DNA from: Chryseobacterium oleae
GTDB lineage: Bacteria > Bacteroidota > Bacteroidia > Flavobacteriales > Weeksellaceae
Length of the DNA stretch: 64,000 nt
Reading direction: 5' to 3'
Assembly: GCF_900115055.1 (NCBI RefSeq)
Contig: NZ_FOVD01000002.1
Coordinates: 248,001 to 312,000, forward strand
Shown here piece after piece: positions 33,847-43,221 of the stretch. The notes beneath the pieces were generated by a model that was not told the origin of the DNA, made no database searches, and was given only the letters and a program-made list of their open reading frames with translations. The stretch's first letter is position 1. Every line of letters starts with the position of its first letter. A program made the translations under genes and the position numbers.

Positions 33847-35049
33847 ATGAAGATTGATAAAAGAATAATACCGCTGGCCATAGGCGGACTGGGAATCGGA
33901 ACTACGGAATTTACCGTCATGGGACTGCTTCCTGATATTGCGAATACCCTCAAAATTTCCATTCCTGAAGCAGGACACCTGATCTCGGCTTATGCGATGG
34001 GAGTGGTGATCGGAGCACCCATACTGATTGGATATTCTGTGAAATTTCCCCCTAAAAAGGTGCTGATGGTTTTAATGATCCTCTTCACCTTATTCAACGG
34101 ACTTTCTGCAGTGATGCCGGATTACACGAGCATGCTGATCATGAGATTCATGTCCGGACTTCCTCACGGAGCATTTTTCGGAGTAGGAACGGTGGTGGCA
34201 TCGAGGATGGCAGGAAAAGGGAAGGAGGCATTTTATATATCCCTAATGTTTACCGGGCTTACGGTGGCCAACCTGATTATGGTTCCGCTTGTTACCTACA
34301 TAGGACATGCGTATCACTGGAAACTCTACTTTGCGATTGTAGCACTGATCGGTCTTTTTGCGATATTATTCCTGAAATTATGGCTTCCTGCCATAGAATC
34401 GAATCAGGATACGCATTTCCTGGAAGAACTGAAATTCCTTAAAAATAAACAGTCGTGGCTGGTATTGGGAATTACAGCCATTGGATTCGGTGGACTTTTC
34501 ACCTGGTTCAGTTATATCACACCTTTAATGACCATCGTTGCCGGAATCCAAAGCAATCAGATGGCGTATGTCATGATTCTTGCCGGCGCAGGAATGGTGG
34601 TGGGGAACCTTGCCGGAGGATTTATTTCCGACCGTCTCGGACCTGAAAAAACATGTGCATTACTGATCTTCCTGATGATGATCTCTCTGGGAGGGGTATT
34701 TTTATTTGCCGAACATCAGAATATAGCATTAATCCTGACATTTATCTGCGGAGCACTGTCAATGTCGGTTGCCGCACCCATTAATATTATGATGATGAAA
34801 GCGGCCCCAAAAAGTGAAATGATGGCTGCCGCGTTTATGCAGGCTGCTTTTAATATTGCCAATGCGATGGGTGCCTTTTTAGGAGGAATTCCATTAGAAT
34901 ATGGCTTTTCATTCAAGTACCCTTCATTGGTAGGAGTGGGGATGACGTTCATAGGTCTTGCCATAAGCTTAAGATACAGATACCTGTATGGCAAAGAAAC
35001 TCCGGATAATGACGACACAGCTGTAGAATGCGTGCCTTGTGATAAATAA
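33847..35049 (+). CDS. MFS transporter (DHA1/AraJ-like)
   Basis: The 400-residue protein has twelve predicted helices. The opening LAIGGLGIGTTEFTVMGLLPDIA, then HLISAYAMGVVIGAP, and RFMSGLPHGAFFGVG are typical of the AraJ/NepI-like drug or sugar efflux subfamily. It is likely a proton-driven exporter in the inner membrane. The divergent AraC gene probably controls it. The substrate is unknown. Confidence 0.9.
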   Translation: MKIDKRIIPLAIGGLGIGTTEFTVMGLLPDIANTLKISIPEAGHLISAYAMGVVIGAPILIGYSVKFPPKKVLMVLMILFTLFNGLSAVMPDYTSMLIMRFMSGLPHGAFFGVGTVVASRMAGKGKEAFYISLMFTGLTVANLIMVPLVTYIGHAYHWKLYFAIVALIGLFAILFLKLWLPAIESNQDTHFLEELKFLKNKQSWLVLGITAIGFGGLFTWFSYITPLMTIVAGIQSNQMAYVMILAGAGMVVGNLAGGFISDRLGPEKTCALLIFLMMISLGGVFLFAEHQNIALILTFICGALSMSVAAPINIMMMKAAPKSEMMAAAFMQAAFNIANAMGAFLGGIPLEYGFSFKYPSLVGVGMTFIGLAISLRYRYLYGKETPDNDDTAVECVPCDK

Positions 35050-35350
35050 AGAAATAAGTGAAAGGAGATACATGGAATAATGGGATCAATTTCAAAAATT
35101 GGAAAGCGGATATGTTTTTTTAACGCAAAGAAATTGATTATCCTATTGATAAAGGGAAGCAAAGGCAGAATCAATTTCATTGATTCGATTAAGCAGACGT
35201 TATATCTGGAAGCTTCATCAGCGACGAAGTCGAACTCTTTGCCTCCTTCAACTCAAAAGCATTTTTCATAGAACTTTGCGTAAAAAAAACCATCTATCTC
35301 CAAGTTTTGTACATGATCCGAATAATGTAGTATTTAACATCACTGACACA
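35050..35350. other. Non-coding gap after the MFS gene with a decayed repeat fragment
   Basis: About 300 bases with no gene I can support. Bases 35211-35290 (AGCTTCATCAGCGACGAAGT, later GAACTTTGCGTAAAAA) look like a remnant of a dispersed intergenic element related in style to the 32-kb array (TTTGCG words). Confidence 0.4.
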
Positions 35351-35353
35351 TAC

Positions 35354-35396
35354 AAAAAGAGACTTTGCACATTCATTTGAGCAAAGTCTCTTTTTT
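35354..35396 (+). terminator. Strong hairpin terminator
   Basis: A perfect 15-bp stem joins AAAAAGAGACTTTGC (35354-35368) and GCAAAGTCTCTTTTT (35381-35395), followed by T. It probably ends the MFS transcript and can work in both directions. Confidence 0.85.
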
Positions 35397-35464
35397 ATTA
35401 TCATATGGCTGAGATGAGAAGACGTCAATGGTGAATTTTGCTTTGCAAGTGAATGGTGAATTTC

Positions 35465-35605
35465 TGAGTAAATGTAAGACATCAGACATCAGATTTGTAT
35501 GTTGAGATTAAGGAAAGTGAAAACCTCCAACTCGAAGACCGCTTTAAATAACTCATAATTTATAACTCATCACTTTTCAAAACCCTCATACTCTCAAACA
35601 CAAAT
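35465..35605. repeat. Intergenic mosaic repeat; inverted counterpart of 22424-22545
   Basis: It contains ACATCAGACATCAGATTTGT, GTTGAGATTAAGGAAAGTGA, CGCTTTAAATAACTCATAAT and CTCATCACTTTTCAAAACCC in order. The same words occur in the same order on the opposite strand near 22.4-22.55 kb. Confidence 0.75.
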
Positions 35606-35985
35606 CACACCTCCACTTCATCTCCGTTTTTACACCAATAAAGCGCGTTATATAAATTTTCTTTAGGAAAAGATTTAAATTCTCCCGGCATCAGGACACT
35701 GAAAATATCGGTAAAGTTCTGTACAGCTTCTTTGTCTGTAACAATGGCTGCCCGATTCCATTTTGAAAGGTTTTTTAATCCTAAAAGAGCATCCTGAAGC
35801 CATGCTCCCATGGTAAACTTATCCAGATCTGTGTCCAGATATAAGAGATAGTTGAGCTCGCCAAACTGGTCTACTTTATCTTTTACATGAGGAATGACAA
35901 GGTTTTCAAAATCTTCTCTGGTTATTTCTCCGGTTGCACTGAATGCAGCAACATTTTCCGGAGCTTCTGGAATAATCGTTATCAT
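35605..35985 (-). CDS. SpoIIAA-like (STAS/SEC14-type) protein
   Basis: The 126-residue soluble protein has the short alpha/beta layout of the SpoIIAA-like family: an N-terminal strand ENVAAFSATGEITREDFENLVIP, a central LLYLDTDLDKFTMGAWLQDALLGLKNL, and RAAIVTDKEAVQNF. Members are small cytosolic proteins of uncertain role. It is monocistronic and divergent from the FAD oxidoreductase gene. Confidence 0.78.
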   Translation of the reverse strand: MITIIPEAPENVAAFSATGEITREDFENLVIPHVKDKVDQFGELNYLLYLDTDLDKFTMGAWLQDALLGLKNLSKWNRAAIVTDKEAVQNFTDIFSVLMPGEFKSFPKENLYNALYWCKNGDEVEV

Positions 35986-36101
35986 ATAATTTATTTTTAA
36001 TGTGGTTGGATTTTAAACTGGGTACAATAATTGCACCATAATTTGATAATAAATCGTTAAAATACTTATAAATATTAGTGTTTTTAATACAATATTCAAT
36101 T

Positions 36102-37307
36102 ATGGATTTAAAATCGAACGAACCTTTCTGGCTGATAAAGAACGGACTTATAGAGTCTTATCCTTCCCTGAAATCAAATGAAAACTGCGATGTTTTAATT
36201 ATCGGTGGCGGTATTACCGGAAGCCTTATTGCCCATCAGATGATCAGTGACGGATACAAAACAATCCTGATTGATAAACGCGAAATCTGTAATGGAAGCA
36301 CTTCTGCCACTACATCTATGCTGCAATATGAAATAGACGTTCCTCTTTATGAACTGATTGAAAAGATAGGTGAAAAAGGAGCTGTAGCAAGTTATAAAGC
36401 CTGTTCTGATGCAATAGACAACCTTGAAAAGATCACAAAGCAGATCAAGTCTGATGCAGGTTTTAAACGAAAAAAATCGCTGTATTTTGCTTCAAAAAAG
36501 AAAGATGTAAAGTGGCTTCAGGAAGAATGTAAAGCCAGAAAAAATGCCGGATTCAATGTCAAATGGCTCGAAGCAGAACAAATTGTAGAACAGTTCGGAT
36601 TTGAAAATACCTATGGCGGTATTCTTTCAAAACAGGGAGCCAGCATTGATGCGTTTAAATTTGCCCATGAACTACTGGAGCATAATGCAAGAAAAGGCTT
36701 AAAAATCTTTGATAAAACCGAAATGAAGAAAGTAGAATATCACAAAGGTTTTAATCTGGTAACTGTTGAAAGCGGCTTTCAAATCAAGGCTAAAAAAGTG
36801 ATCTACTGCATTGGTTATGAAAGTAAAAATCTATTGAAGGAAAACTTTGTGGATTTAAAAAGTACTTTCGCCATCGTTTCAGAAATTGATGATGATAAAT
36901 TCAAAAACATCAGCAGTACATTAGTCTGGAATACCGATGATCCTTACATCTACATGAGAACCACGGATGATGGAAGACTTCTGATTGGTGGAGGAGATGA
37001 AGATTTCTATGATGCCGAAAAACGGGATGCTCTTCTCGGTAAAAAAGAGAAAGAAATTCTCAAAAACCTCAAAAAAATAAATCCCGATTATCATTTCTAT
37101 ACCGATTTTGTCTGGGCCGGAACTTTCGGGGAAACCAAAGACGGATTGCCCTATATCGGAGAGCATAAAAAATTTAAAAACTCATACTTTGTTCTGGGCT
37201 TCGGAGGAAACGGAATCACTTTTTCAGTGACGGGAATGGAGATGGTTTCTCAGTTTATGAAAAACAAAAAGCATCTGTTGTCTGACTATTTTCAATTCGG
37301 AAGATAA
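36102..37307 (+). CDS. FAD-dependent oxidoreductase (DAO family)
   Basis: The start at 36102 gives 401 residues; an upstream in-frame ATG at 36078 would add eight residues. The dinucleotide-binding motif is DVLIIGGGITGSLIAHQM, and the C-terminal FAD-contact segment is YFVLGFGGNGITFSVTGMEM. The fold fits glycine/D-amino-acid-oxidase-like enzymes that oxidise amines or amino acids. The C-terminal Rieske domain seen in some relatives is absent. The substrate is unknown. Confidence 0.87.
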   Translation: MDLKSNEPFWLIKNGLIESYPSLKSNENCDVLIIGGGITGSLIAHQMISDGYKTILIDKREICNGSTSATTSMLQYEIDVPLYELIEKIGEKGAVASYKACSDAIDNLEKITKQIKSDAGFKRKKSLYFASKKKDVKWLQEECKARKNAGFNVKWLEAEQIVEQFGFENTYGGILSKQGASIDAFKFAHELLEHNARKGLKIFDKTEMKKVEYHKGFNLVTVESGFQIKAKKVIYCIGYESKNLLKENFVDLKSTFAIVSEIDDDKFKNISSTLVWNTDDPYIYMRTTDDGRLLIGGGDEDFYDAEKRDALLGKKEKEILKNLKKINPDYHFYTDFVWAGTFGETKDGLPYIGEHKKFKNSYFVLGFGGNGITFSVTGMEMVSQFMKNKKHLLSDYFQFGR

Positions 37308-37419
37308 AAAAACTGGTGACCTCGGAAAACTCGGCCACCAGAAGTATGAAAAATAAAATTGAGATTAAGGCTATGATATGAACTGGTGGCTTCGAGTGCC
37401 TCAGCCGCCAGTATCAAAA
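37308..37419. other. Convergent gap with two CTGGTG...CACCAG-type hairpins
   Basis: CTGGTGACC...GGCCACCAG (37312-37340) and a similar CTGGTGGC...GCCGCCAG (37382-37411) lie between convergent genes. They could act as transcription stops, but T-tracts are weak. Confidence 0.45.
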
Positions 37420-38616
37420 CTATTTCGAAGTATATCCACTCGTTTTTGCCTGTTCCAGAATAGACCTTTCAATCGCTTTTCCAAGGTCGTCAGAATCTGC
37501 ATTGCCCCGTTTTTTCATTTCGGCATCAATATATTCCTGACGTTTTCTGGACAGCTCTTCAATCTCCTTCTGAATTTTCCCGCGCTCCGAGGATTTTACA
37601 GCAACGGCTTTTTTAATTTCTTCCTTGCTTTTACCTTTCAGTTCGGCAGGAAGCGCATCGTCTTTTACAGTAGCGATAAAGCCTGCATCTTTTTCTGCTT
37701 TGTCCACAAGATCCCAGTGATCATTTTTATAGGCATTCTTCTTAGACTTGGCAACGGTTCTTTCAACATAATTGGAAACCGACTGTACCTCAGCATTCCT
37801 GTCTTGAGCTGCCTGCTTAAGTTTATATTCAGAGCCGTGATTTCCGTAGAAAATATAGGTGTCATTCAGTCTGGTGTTACATTCTGAAATTCTTACATCA
37901 TAAGGCGTTTCAATATAAATGACCTTTCTGTCGCTGTCGATATTGAAGTATTTCCCGCCGCCTACAACCGCTCCGTTCTGCCAGAAGGTTTGGGTACCTT
38001 CCTCTCTGCTTCCGCAAAAAATGGTATTCGTGTAGATATTTTTGCTTTTTGCTTTGGAGATGACTTCTTTGTAATTTACTTTCCCCTGATCGAATGGTTC
38101 ATTACCGGCAATATAGATCAGTTTCATGCTTTTTTCATTGCCATCCCAGTTCAGATTCATCGAGGCGTCACGGATCACTGCACCGCAGTATTCATTACCG
38201 CCGTTGGTTCTCAGGGCAAATAATTTCTCGGAAACCAGATCCAGATCCTGGGTAAGCGGAGTAACCTGGCGGATGTAATTTTCATCACGAATACCGTCAT
38301 TTCCGTATTCATAAAGGGCAATTTCTACCTGAGGAGCCTTTCCGTTGTACTTCAGTGTGGTCAATGTGTTCACAATATTCCAAAGCCTGGATTTAGCCTG
38401 ATCAATCAACCCGTCCATACTGTTGGAAGTGTCCAGAAGAAGGGCAACCTGGATTTTATTATCCTTTGATGGCGTTGGAGTCTCAGGTACGGTGGCATTG
38501 TGTACCAATGCTGCTCTGTCTGTTGTCGTGCTGTTTGAACAGCGGATGTCTGAAAAACTGCCGGAGCTTAAAAAAGCGGTAACGGCTGTCATTGCTAAGA
38601 TTTTTAAAGTTGTCAT
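37420..38616 (-). CDS. Secreted von Willebrand factor A domain protein
   Basis: The 398-residue protein has a signal peptide (TAVTAFLSSGSFS). A VWA domain follows, with the metal-ion site DTSNSMDG at about residues 59-66 and later FDQGKVNYKEVISKAKSKNIYTNTIFCG. The C-terminal half is Lys/Glu-rich and coiled-coil-like. It follows the DUF4139 gene by 19 bases and is presumably co-transcribed with it. The cluster suggests an envelope function linked to the LytS/LytTR system nearby. Confidence 0.85.
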   Translation of the reverse strand: MTTLKILAMTAVTAFLSSGSFSDIRCSNSTTTDRAALVHNATVPETPTPSKDNKIQVALLLDTSNSMDGLIDQAKSRLWNIVNTLTTLKYNGKAPQVEIALYEYGNDGIRDENYIRQVTPLTQDLDLVSEKLFALRTNGGNEYCGAVIRDASMNLNWDGNEKSMKLIYIAGNEPFDQGKVNYKEVISKAKSKNIYTNTIFCGSREEGTQTFWQNGAVVGGGKYFNIDSDRKVIYIETPYDVRISECNTRLNDTYIFYGNHGSEYKLKQAAQDRNAEVQSVSNYVERTVAKSKKNAYKNDHWDLVDKAEKDAGFIATVKDDALPAELKGKSKEEIKKAVAVKSSERGKIQKEIEELSRKRQEYIDAEMKKRGNADSDDLGKAIERSILEQAKTSGYTSK

Positions 38617-38635
38617 ACTGTTATTTTTTTATTGG

Positions 38636-40237
38636 TTATCTGCTGTAATACTGAATCTGCATTTCTTTCGGATACTTCACTTCATAAGAGAAATTGATTT
38701 TGTCCGAACTTCCGCTGCCGATGTTTCTGTTCCAAAGAATACTTCCTGTTTTCTCATCAAAACTTCCGTTTCCAATCTCTAAGGCTTTAACCTGAATCTT
38801 CGAATTTTCGCTGATCGGAAGCTGATCCAGGATTTCCAGCTCAATGCTTTCTTTGGTATTGTTTCTGATGCTGATCTGGAAGGATTCTGTTTCCCACTTA
38901 TTGCTGTTGAAGTTTTTCTGAGACGTTTTATCCTCCAGTTTGATTCTTTTTACGGTAATTCTCTCATCCACACCCAGAGAAATAGGGAATTCATCTTTTA
39001 CATAATTGCTTGCAATGCTGGTTTTGCCGATATAATTATCTTCAAAATAGATATTGGCTTCTCCGGAGATCAGATTAAGATTCTGCCAGTTTTTAATGAA
39101 TGCCATCAGGAATACCTGGTTGTTCAGTTTCGGAACGGTGTGGTATTTATAGGTAGCATCGATTTGTTTTTTATCAAGGATGACATATTGTTCTTTTTCC
39201 TGGCTTAAGATCGTCTGGTTATAATTAAGTTCATAGATGACGTTCATCTGGCTGTCCGAAACAGTGGCTACAGGGATTTGACGTGGTGTAACCAGCACTT
39301 CATCTCTCATCTGATAAGAATTTACTTCTTTTGCAGCAGCTTTCAGCCTGTAATTGGCGGTTTCAGCCTGTGCATTGTGTGGCGTATATTCAGCGACATA
39401 CAACGGAGAAAGAATCGGTCTGTCCTGATTGTAAGATGGTCTGTAGGTCGAAACAAATAATTTTACATTTTTCCAGTCCTGTCCGGTTTTCTGGTAGATT
39501 TTTCCCTTATAAACCATTTCAAGAGGCTTCTTCACCGATTCTGCGCGAAGATCATAAGATGGAACCCAGCCTGCATCAGAAACGATATAGCTTACGCCTA
39601 AGTTCAGATTCGTTTCATGGTCTGCAAGAATTTCCAGAAGAAGCTCTTTTCTGTTGGTGTTTTTGTTCGTCTGTTCTTCTGCGAACTGATTGCTGATCTT
39701 AGCAATACCTTCGTCCAAAACCGTTTTCTGCTCATTCAAAACAAAAACCTGATTGTCGATTTCCAGCATTCTTTTTCTGTAGAATTCAGTCAGTTTGATC
39801 AGTTGTTCCTGCGGAGTAGATTTATCGTTGGTAGAGACCTTTAAATTGTCATTGATGATATTCTGCTCACCCGTGAGGTTCTTAATCTGAATATTCAGCA
39901 GATTGACCTGTCTTTGTAATTTTTTTCTTTCATCATCCAGTTTCTTTTCTCCTGCAGAGAAATCTTCATCTTTCAGAAAGTTGCTCTGTGGCGTGATGGA
40001 AAGTAGTGTTGTATTTTTTTCAAGATTGATCTTGTAGGTATTTTCGTCCAGATTGTTGGGAAGGTTGATGATTCTTACCATATTTCTTCCTTTCTGTAGG
40101 GTAACGGACGTACTTCCGAAAACTTTGGCGCCCTGAAGGAAAACAGTAGCCTGTTTCACTTCAATTTCCTTCTTGATTTCCTGTCCTTTTAAGAATGAAA
40201 CAGAAAATGCGATGAGTAGTAATAAATAGCGTTTCAT
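38636..40237 (-). CDS. DUF4139 family protein (mucoidy-inhibitor MuiA-like)
   Basis: The 533-residue product has a signal peptide (cleavage near FLKGQ-EI). The N-terminal DUF4140 region is VKQATVFLQGAKVFGSTSVTLQKG, followed by a coiled coil at roughly residues 95-200. The DUF4139 beta domain (VSYIVSDAGWVPSYDLRAE) follows, ending in INFSYEVKYPKEMQIQYYSR. Such proteins are exported; their biochemical role is undefined. Its promoter carries a paired repeat 60 bases upstream of the start codon, the same layout as the SIMPL gene. Confidence 0.9.
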   Translation of the reverse strand: MKRYLLLLIAFSVSFLKGQEIKKEIEVKQATVFLQGAKVFGSTSVTLQKGRNMVRIINLPNNLDENTYKINLEKNTTLLSITPQSNFLKDEDFSAGEKKLDDERKKLQRQVNLLNIQIKNLTGEQNIINDNLKVSTNDKSTPQEQLIKLTEFYRKRMLEIDNQVFVLNEQKTVLDEGIAKISNQFAEEQTNKNTNRKELLLEILADHETNLNLGVSYIVSDAGWVPSYDLRAESVKKPLEMVYKGKIYQKTGQDWKNVKLFVSTYRPSYNQDRPILSPLYVAEYTPHNAQAETANYRLKAAAKEVNSYQMRDEVLVTPRQIPVATVSDSQMNVIYELNYNQTILSQEKEQYVILDKKQIDATYKYHTVPKLNNQVFLMAFIKNWQNLNLISGEANIYFEDNYIGKTSIASNYVKDEFPISLGVDERITVKRIKLEDKTSQKNFNSNKWETESFQISIRNNTKESIELEILDQLPISENSKIQVKALEIGNGSFDEKTGSILWNRNIGSGSSDKINFSYEVKYPKEMQIQYYSR

Positions 40238-40261
40238 AGTGTATTATTTTAATTCCTGTAG

Positions 40262-40326
40262 TAAAATTATCTCTATTTAAAGCTGAAAATGGGGAGACTT
40301 GGTGAAACCTGACTTTCACTTGGTGA
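40262..40326 (-). promoter_or_regulatory. Paired 21-bp-period direct repeat plus -7-like element, DUF4139 gene
   Basis: ACTTGGTGA occurs at 40297-40305 and 40318-40326 (plus-strand reading). On the minus strand the proximal repeat is followed after 27 bases by TAATTTTA (40262-40269), and 24 bases later by the start codon. Confidence 0.72.
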
Positions 40327-40351
40327 GCTTAAATATCAGCCTGAAAAAAGA

Positions 40352-40375
40352 AAAACAGCCCTTTCGGACTGTCTT
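40352..40375 (-). terminator. Terminator of the SIMPL gene (minus strand)
   Basis: On the minus strand ACAGTCC and GGGCTGT arms pair with one mismatch around GAAA and run into a T-rich tract. Confidence 0.7.
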
Positions 40376-40391
40376 TTTAAATCTGTTAATT

Positions 40392-41066
40392 CTAAAGGAT
40401 TTCGTATCTTGTTTTGATGCTGTATTTCAGCTTGATGTTTTCGATATTGTCAAAAGAAAAATCTATCGTAGCGTCTGCTGCCTCCATCTGCATATTTCTC
40501 ACACTGCTTTTATAAGCTACAGGAAGAACCATATCGCTGGTGTAATCTTCAATTTCGATGATCTCAAGCGGAGCTCCTGTTTTTTTACCCATACTTTCCA
40601 GCAGGTAATCTGCTTTTTCTTTGGCTGCCTTTAAAGCATTGATCTTAACCGTTTTTCTGAAGTCGGCTATCTTAGTGCTCTTCACTTCGGCAACATTCAG
40701 GTTGCTTACCCATTTCTGGTTCAGGTCTTCAAATATTTTGCTGATGTTCGCTTTCGTATTCACTTTGAACTGGTAGCTCTTCGTGAACTTTCCGTTTTTA
40801 GCATATATATTCTGGTACATGGATTTGAATTTGATGTCTTCGTTTTTTACACCTCCATTCTTCAGCGTTTCAAACAGTTTCTTTTCATTATCCGCCAGAT
40901 CGTTTTTGTTATCAGCCTTAATGCCTACGCTAAAGATGATTTCATCCGGTTCCACTTCCAGTTCTGCAATCCCTGTAACTTCAATTGCATTTTTCTTTAC
41001 TTCCTGTGCATTTACAAAACTTCCCAGGGTAAAGATTCCGATCAATAAAAAATGTCTCAATTTCAT
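40392..41066 (-). CDS. SIMPL (DUF541) domain exported protein
   Basis: The 224-residue product has a signal peptide (cleavage near FVNAQ-EV). The DUF541 pattern is IEVTGIAELEVEPDEIIFSVGI, then NGGVKNEDIKF and ALKAAKEKADYLLESMGKKTG. Relatives are periplasmic or outer-membrane-associated proteins linked with oxidative-stress or envelope responses. The gene has its own promoter with a paired repeat identical in placement to that of the DUF4139 gene. Confidence 0.9.
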   Translation of the reverse strand: MKLRHFLLIGIFTLGSFVNAQEVKKNAIEVTGIAELEVEPDEIIFSVGIKADNKNDLADNEKKLFETLKNGGVKNEDIKFKSMYQNIYAKNGKFTKSYQFKVNTKANISKIFEDLNQKWVSNLNVAEVKSTKIADFRKTVKINALKAAKEKADYLLESMGKKTGAPLEIIEIEDYTSDMVLPVAYKSSVRNMQMEAADATIDFSFDNIENIKLKYSIKTRYEIL

Positions 41067-41090
41067 AATTTCTTGTTTTAAATTCTGATG

Positions 41091-41155
41091 TAAAATTACT
41101 GCGATCCGAAACCCGAAATAAAGAGACTTGGTGAAATGAGGTTTTCACTTGGTGG
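41091..41155 (-). promoter_or_regulatory. Paired 21-bp-period direct repeat plus -7-like element, SIMPL gene
   Basis: ACTTGGTGA at 41126-41134 and ACTTGGTGG at 41147-41155. TAATTTTA (minus strand, 41091-41098) follows the proximal repeat after 27 bases, and the ATG lies 24 bases further. All distances equal those of the DUF4139 promoter. Confidence 0.72.
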
Positions 41156-41164
41156 ATGCCCATA

Positions 41165-41195
41165 AAAAAGGCGATCCCCGTGAGAATCGCCTTTT
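41165..41195 (-). terminator. Terminator of the amidohydrolase gene (minus strand)
   Basis: AAGGCGAT (41168-41175) and ATCGCCTT (41186-41193) pair perfectly; A residues on the left give a U-tract for minus-strand transcripts. The 41196-41357 stretch before the gene end is AT-rich non-coding. Confidence 0.8.
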
Positions 41196-41357
41196 CAAGC
41201 TTTTTAAAATTTGATTTTAAACCATTAAGATCAATGAAGGATGTAAGGTTAGTTAAGAAAAAATCAAATGATTTTTTAAGCTATATGTCTTAAAGCGAAG
41301 CTAAAACTTATTATTCTTAAAGGCTTAACAAGAATCTTAATGGTTCAAAAAATAAGT

Positions 41358-43112
41358 TTAATAAATAAAATAAACCTTTGAAATTTTATCATTTTTAATC
41401 TCATAAATAGCGGTTGCCTCGGTCTTTACGCCGGGTCTCAGCCCTGTAACACTTTCTTTATCAATAACAGAATTAAGATTGACAATTCTCTGTTTGATCT
41501 CACAGTGCAGATCCGGATATTTTTCAAACATAGCGGAATAGGTCTTTCTCATAGCTTCTTTTCCTTTACTGATCAGCTTTCCGGGGAACTGATAAAGCTC
41601 CACATCATCAGCATAAGGTTCCAGAAAAGCATCAATATTTCTTGCATTATAAGCATTGAGCTGCTGCTGAGCCAGGGATTCCGGTGTCACTTTAACAATT
41701 TTTGCAAGATCTACAGGCAACCCGTTTTTCATGACCACATCAATTTTCGTGAGATTATCCAGATGATCTATCGGATTGGCATTCAGTAAAACAAAATCGG
41801 CGGTTTTGCCTGCTTCTATGCTGCCGTATTCATTGTCTTTATTGAGGATCTTCGCCGGAATGATAGTGGCCGACTGAAGGATCTGCCATTCATTCATACC
41901 GCTTTCTTTCATCGCTTTAAGTTCTGCGAGAAAGGATGATGCATGTTGTGTCCCTATATTTCCGGCATCGGTACCGGCAGCAAGCATTACGCCTCCATCA
42001 GCCAGTTTTTTGAGATTGACTTTTCGGATGGAGTCTGTTTTTGAAATGTAGGCTTTTATCTTAGGGTCACTGAACCGGACTTTACGTTTATTGAGCATCG
42101 CAGAATCTGAAGTTTGCGTAAGATGCTTTAGATCATACATAGAGCCAATGCTTTGAGGATTGGAGTTTTCCAGTTCATAGGTATTGTAAACTTTCTTTTG
42201 TCCGTAGGTGTCATAATAATTATCCATGACCGTAAGGGTAGGGCTTAGAATGACTTTTTTTGATTTTAAAAGTTTTACAAAATCATCAGAAACAATTTCG
42301 TCTTCTATATTATGAACCAGAAAATCAGCACCGTTGAGTACTGCTGTTTCCGCGGTTAAGCGTTCTGTAGCGTGAATGGCAACCTTTAAATTATTTCTGT
42401 GTGCCTCATCAATCACCGCTTTTATAGTCGGTTCCAGCTTCTTCGTCTGCTCTTTCTTTTTATCAGCATCTCCTGTGACGATATACCATATTTTGATGAA
42501 GTCTGGTTTATAAGGAATCTGTTCCTGCACGAGTTTTTTAGCATCATCAATGGATGTAAGCAGCCTGAAAGGTTCATTTTTATTGAGGTTTTTATACACT
42601 TCAGGTTCATAGGTCGTAATCAGTGGTCCGGACATATAGACTGAAGGAAGACGCTCATTGACTTTTAAAGAATCTCTAAGTTTCAATAAATTATAAGTCG
42701 CGCCCGGATCTATAACCGAAGTGATCCCCATTTTAAGATATCGCTGCATAAGATCTTCCATATGACTATGGCTCCAGCTGATCTCTTTTTCATAGGGAAC
42801 ATGTTTTCTAAGATCAATGACATCCGGTCTTGTGTACAAACCTCCGCTCTGGAAAAAGTGAACGTGTGAATCTGTCATTCCGGGGATCAGAAATTTTCCC
42901 TCACCATTGATGACGTGGGAATTCTGAGGAATTTTGATCTGCTTGCTGGGTTTTACGGCGGTAATGGTTTTTCCTGTCATGATAACAGTCTGGCCCGGAA
43001 TCATCTTTTTATGGACTACATCGGCAACCGTTACATTCTGAATGTAGATCTGTGCATGGAAACTGCCTGCACAAAATAAAGCTACAAGTATAATCCGGAG
43101 TTTTTTATTCAT
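41358..43112 (-). CDS. Secreted amidohydrolase with C-terminal SnoaL/NTF2-like domain
   Basis: The 584-residue product has a signal peptide (cleavage near FHAQ-IY). The amidohydrolase core has the metal motif HVHF in GMTDSHVHFFQSGG, then VAIHATER, FLVHNIED and AAGTDAGNIGTQH. The core ends near residue 470 with FVLLNANPIDHL. The last 110 residues (LNAYNARNIDAFLEPYADDVELYQFPGK) look like a SnoaL/NTF2-type domain, an uncommon fusion. It is predicted to act in the periplasm on an amide or imide substrate. It is convergent with nothing and faces the regulated cluster. Confidence 0.88.
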   Translation of the reverse strand: MNKKLRIILVALFCAGSFHAQIYIQNVTVADVVHKKMIPGQTVIMTGKTITAVKPSKQIKIPQNSHVINGEGKFLIPGMTDSHVHFFQSGGLYTRPDVIDLRKHVPYEKEISWSHSHMEDLMQRYLKMGITSVIDPGATYNLLKLRDSLKVNERLPSVYMSGPLITTYEPEVYKNLNKNEPFRLLTSIDDAKKLVQEQIPYKPDFIKIWYIVTGDADKKKEQTKKLEPTIKAVIDEAHRNNLKVAIHATERLTAETAVLNGADFLVHNIEDEIVSDDFVKLLKSKKVILSPTLTVMDNYYDTYGQKKVYNTYELENSNPQSIGSMYDLKHLTQTSDSAMLNKRKVRFSDPKIKAYISKTDSIRKVNLKKLADGGVMLAAGTDAGNIGTQHASSFLAELKAMKESGMNEWQILQSATIIPAKILNKDNEYGSIEAGKTADFVLLNANPIDHLDNLTKIDVVMKNGLPVDLAKIVKVTPESLAQQQLNAYNARNIDAFLEPYADDVELYQFPGKLISKGKEAMRKTYSAMFEKYPDLHCEIKQRIVNLNSVIDKESVTGLRPGVKTEATAIYEIKNDKISKVYFIY

Positions 43113-43221
43113 AATTTTAGTATAAAGTGGTCCTACAAATATAGAGAAAGACTCACGCTTCTGGGGTATATTATTTTGGAACCATTTAAAAAATGAAAGG
43201 ATGGATTGTTTGAAGGAGCAG

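Noticed and set aside
36921..37166. Minus-strand reading frame inside the FAD oxidoreductase
   Set aside because: It is antisense to a well-supported gene with intact FAD motifs and has no features of its own.
37312..37411. Pair of CTGGTG hairpins as a riboswitch
   Set aside because: They lie between convergent gene ends, not in a leader, so a weak transcription-stop role is more likely.
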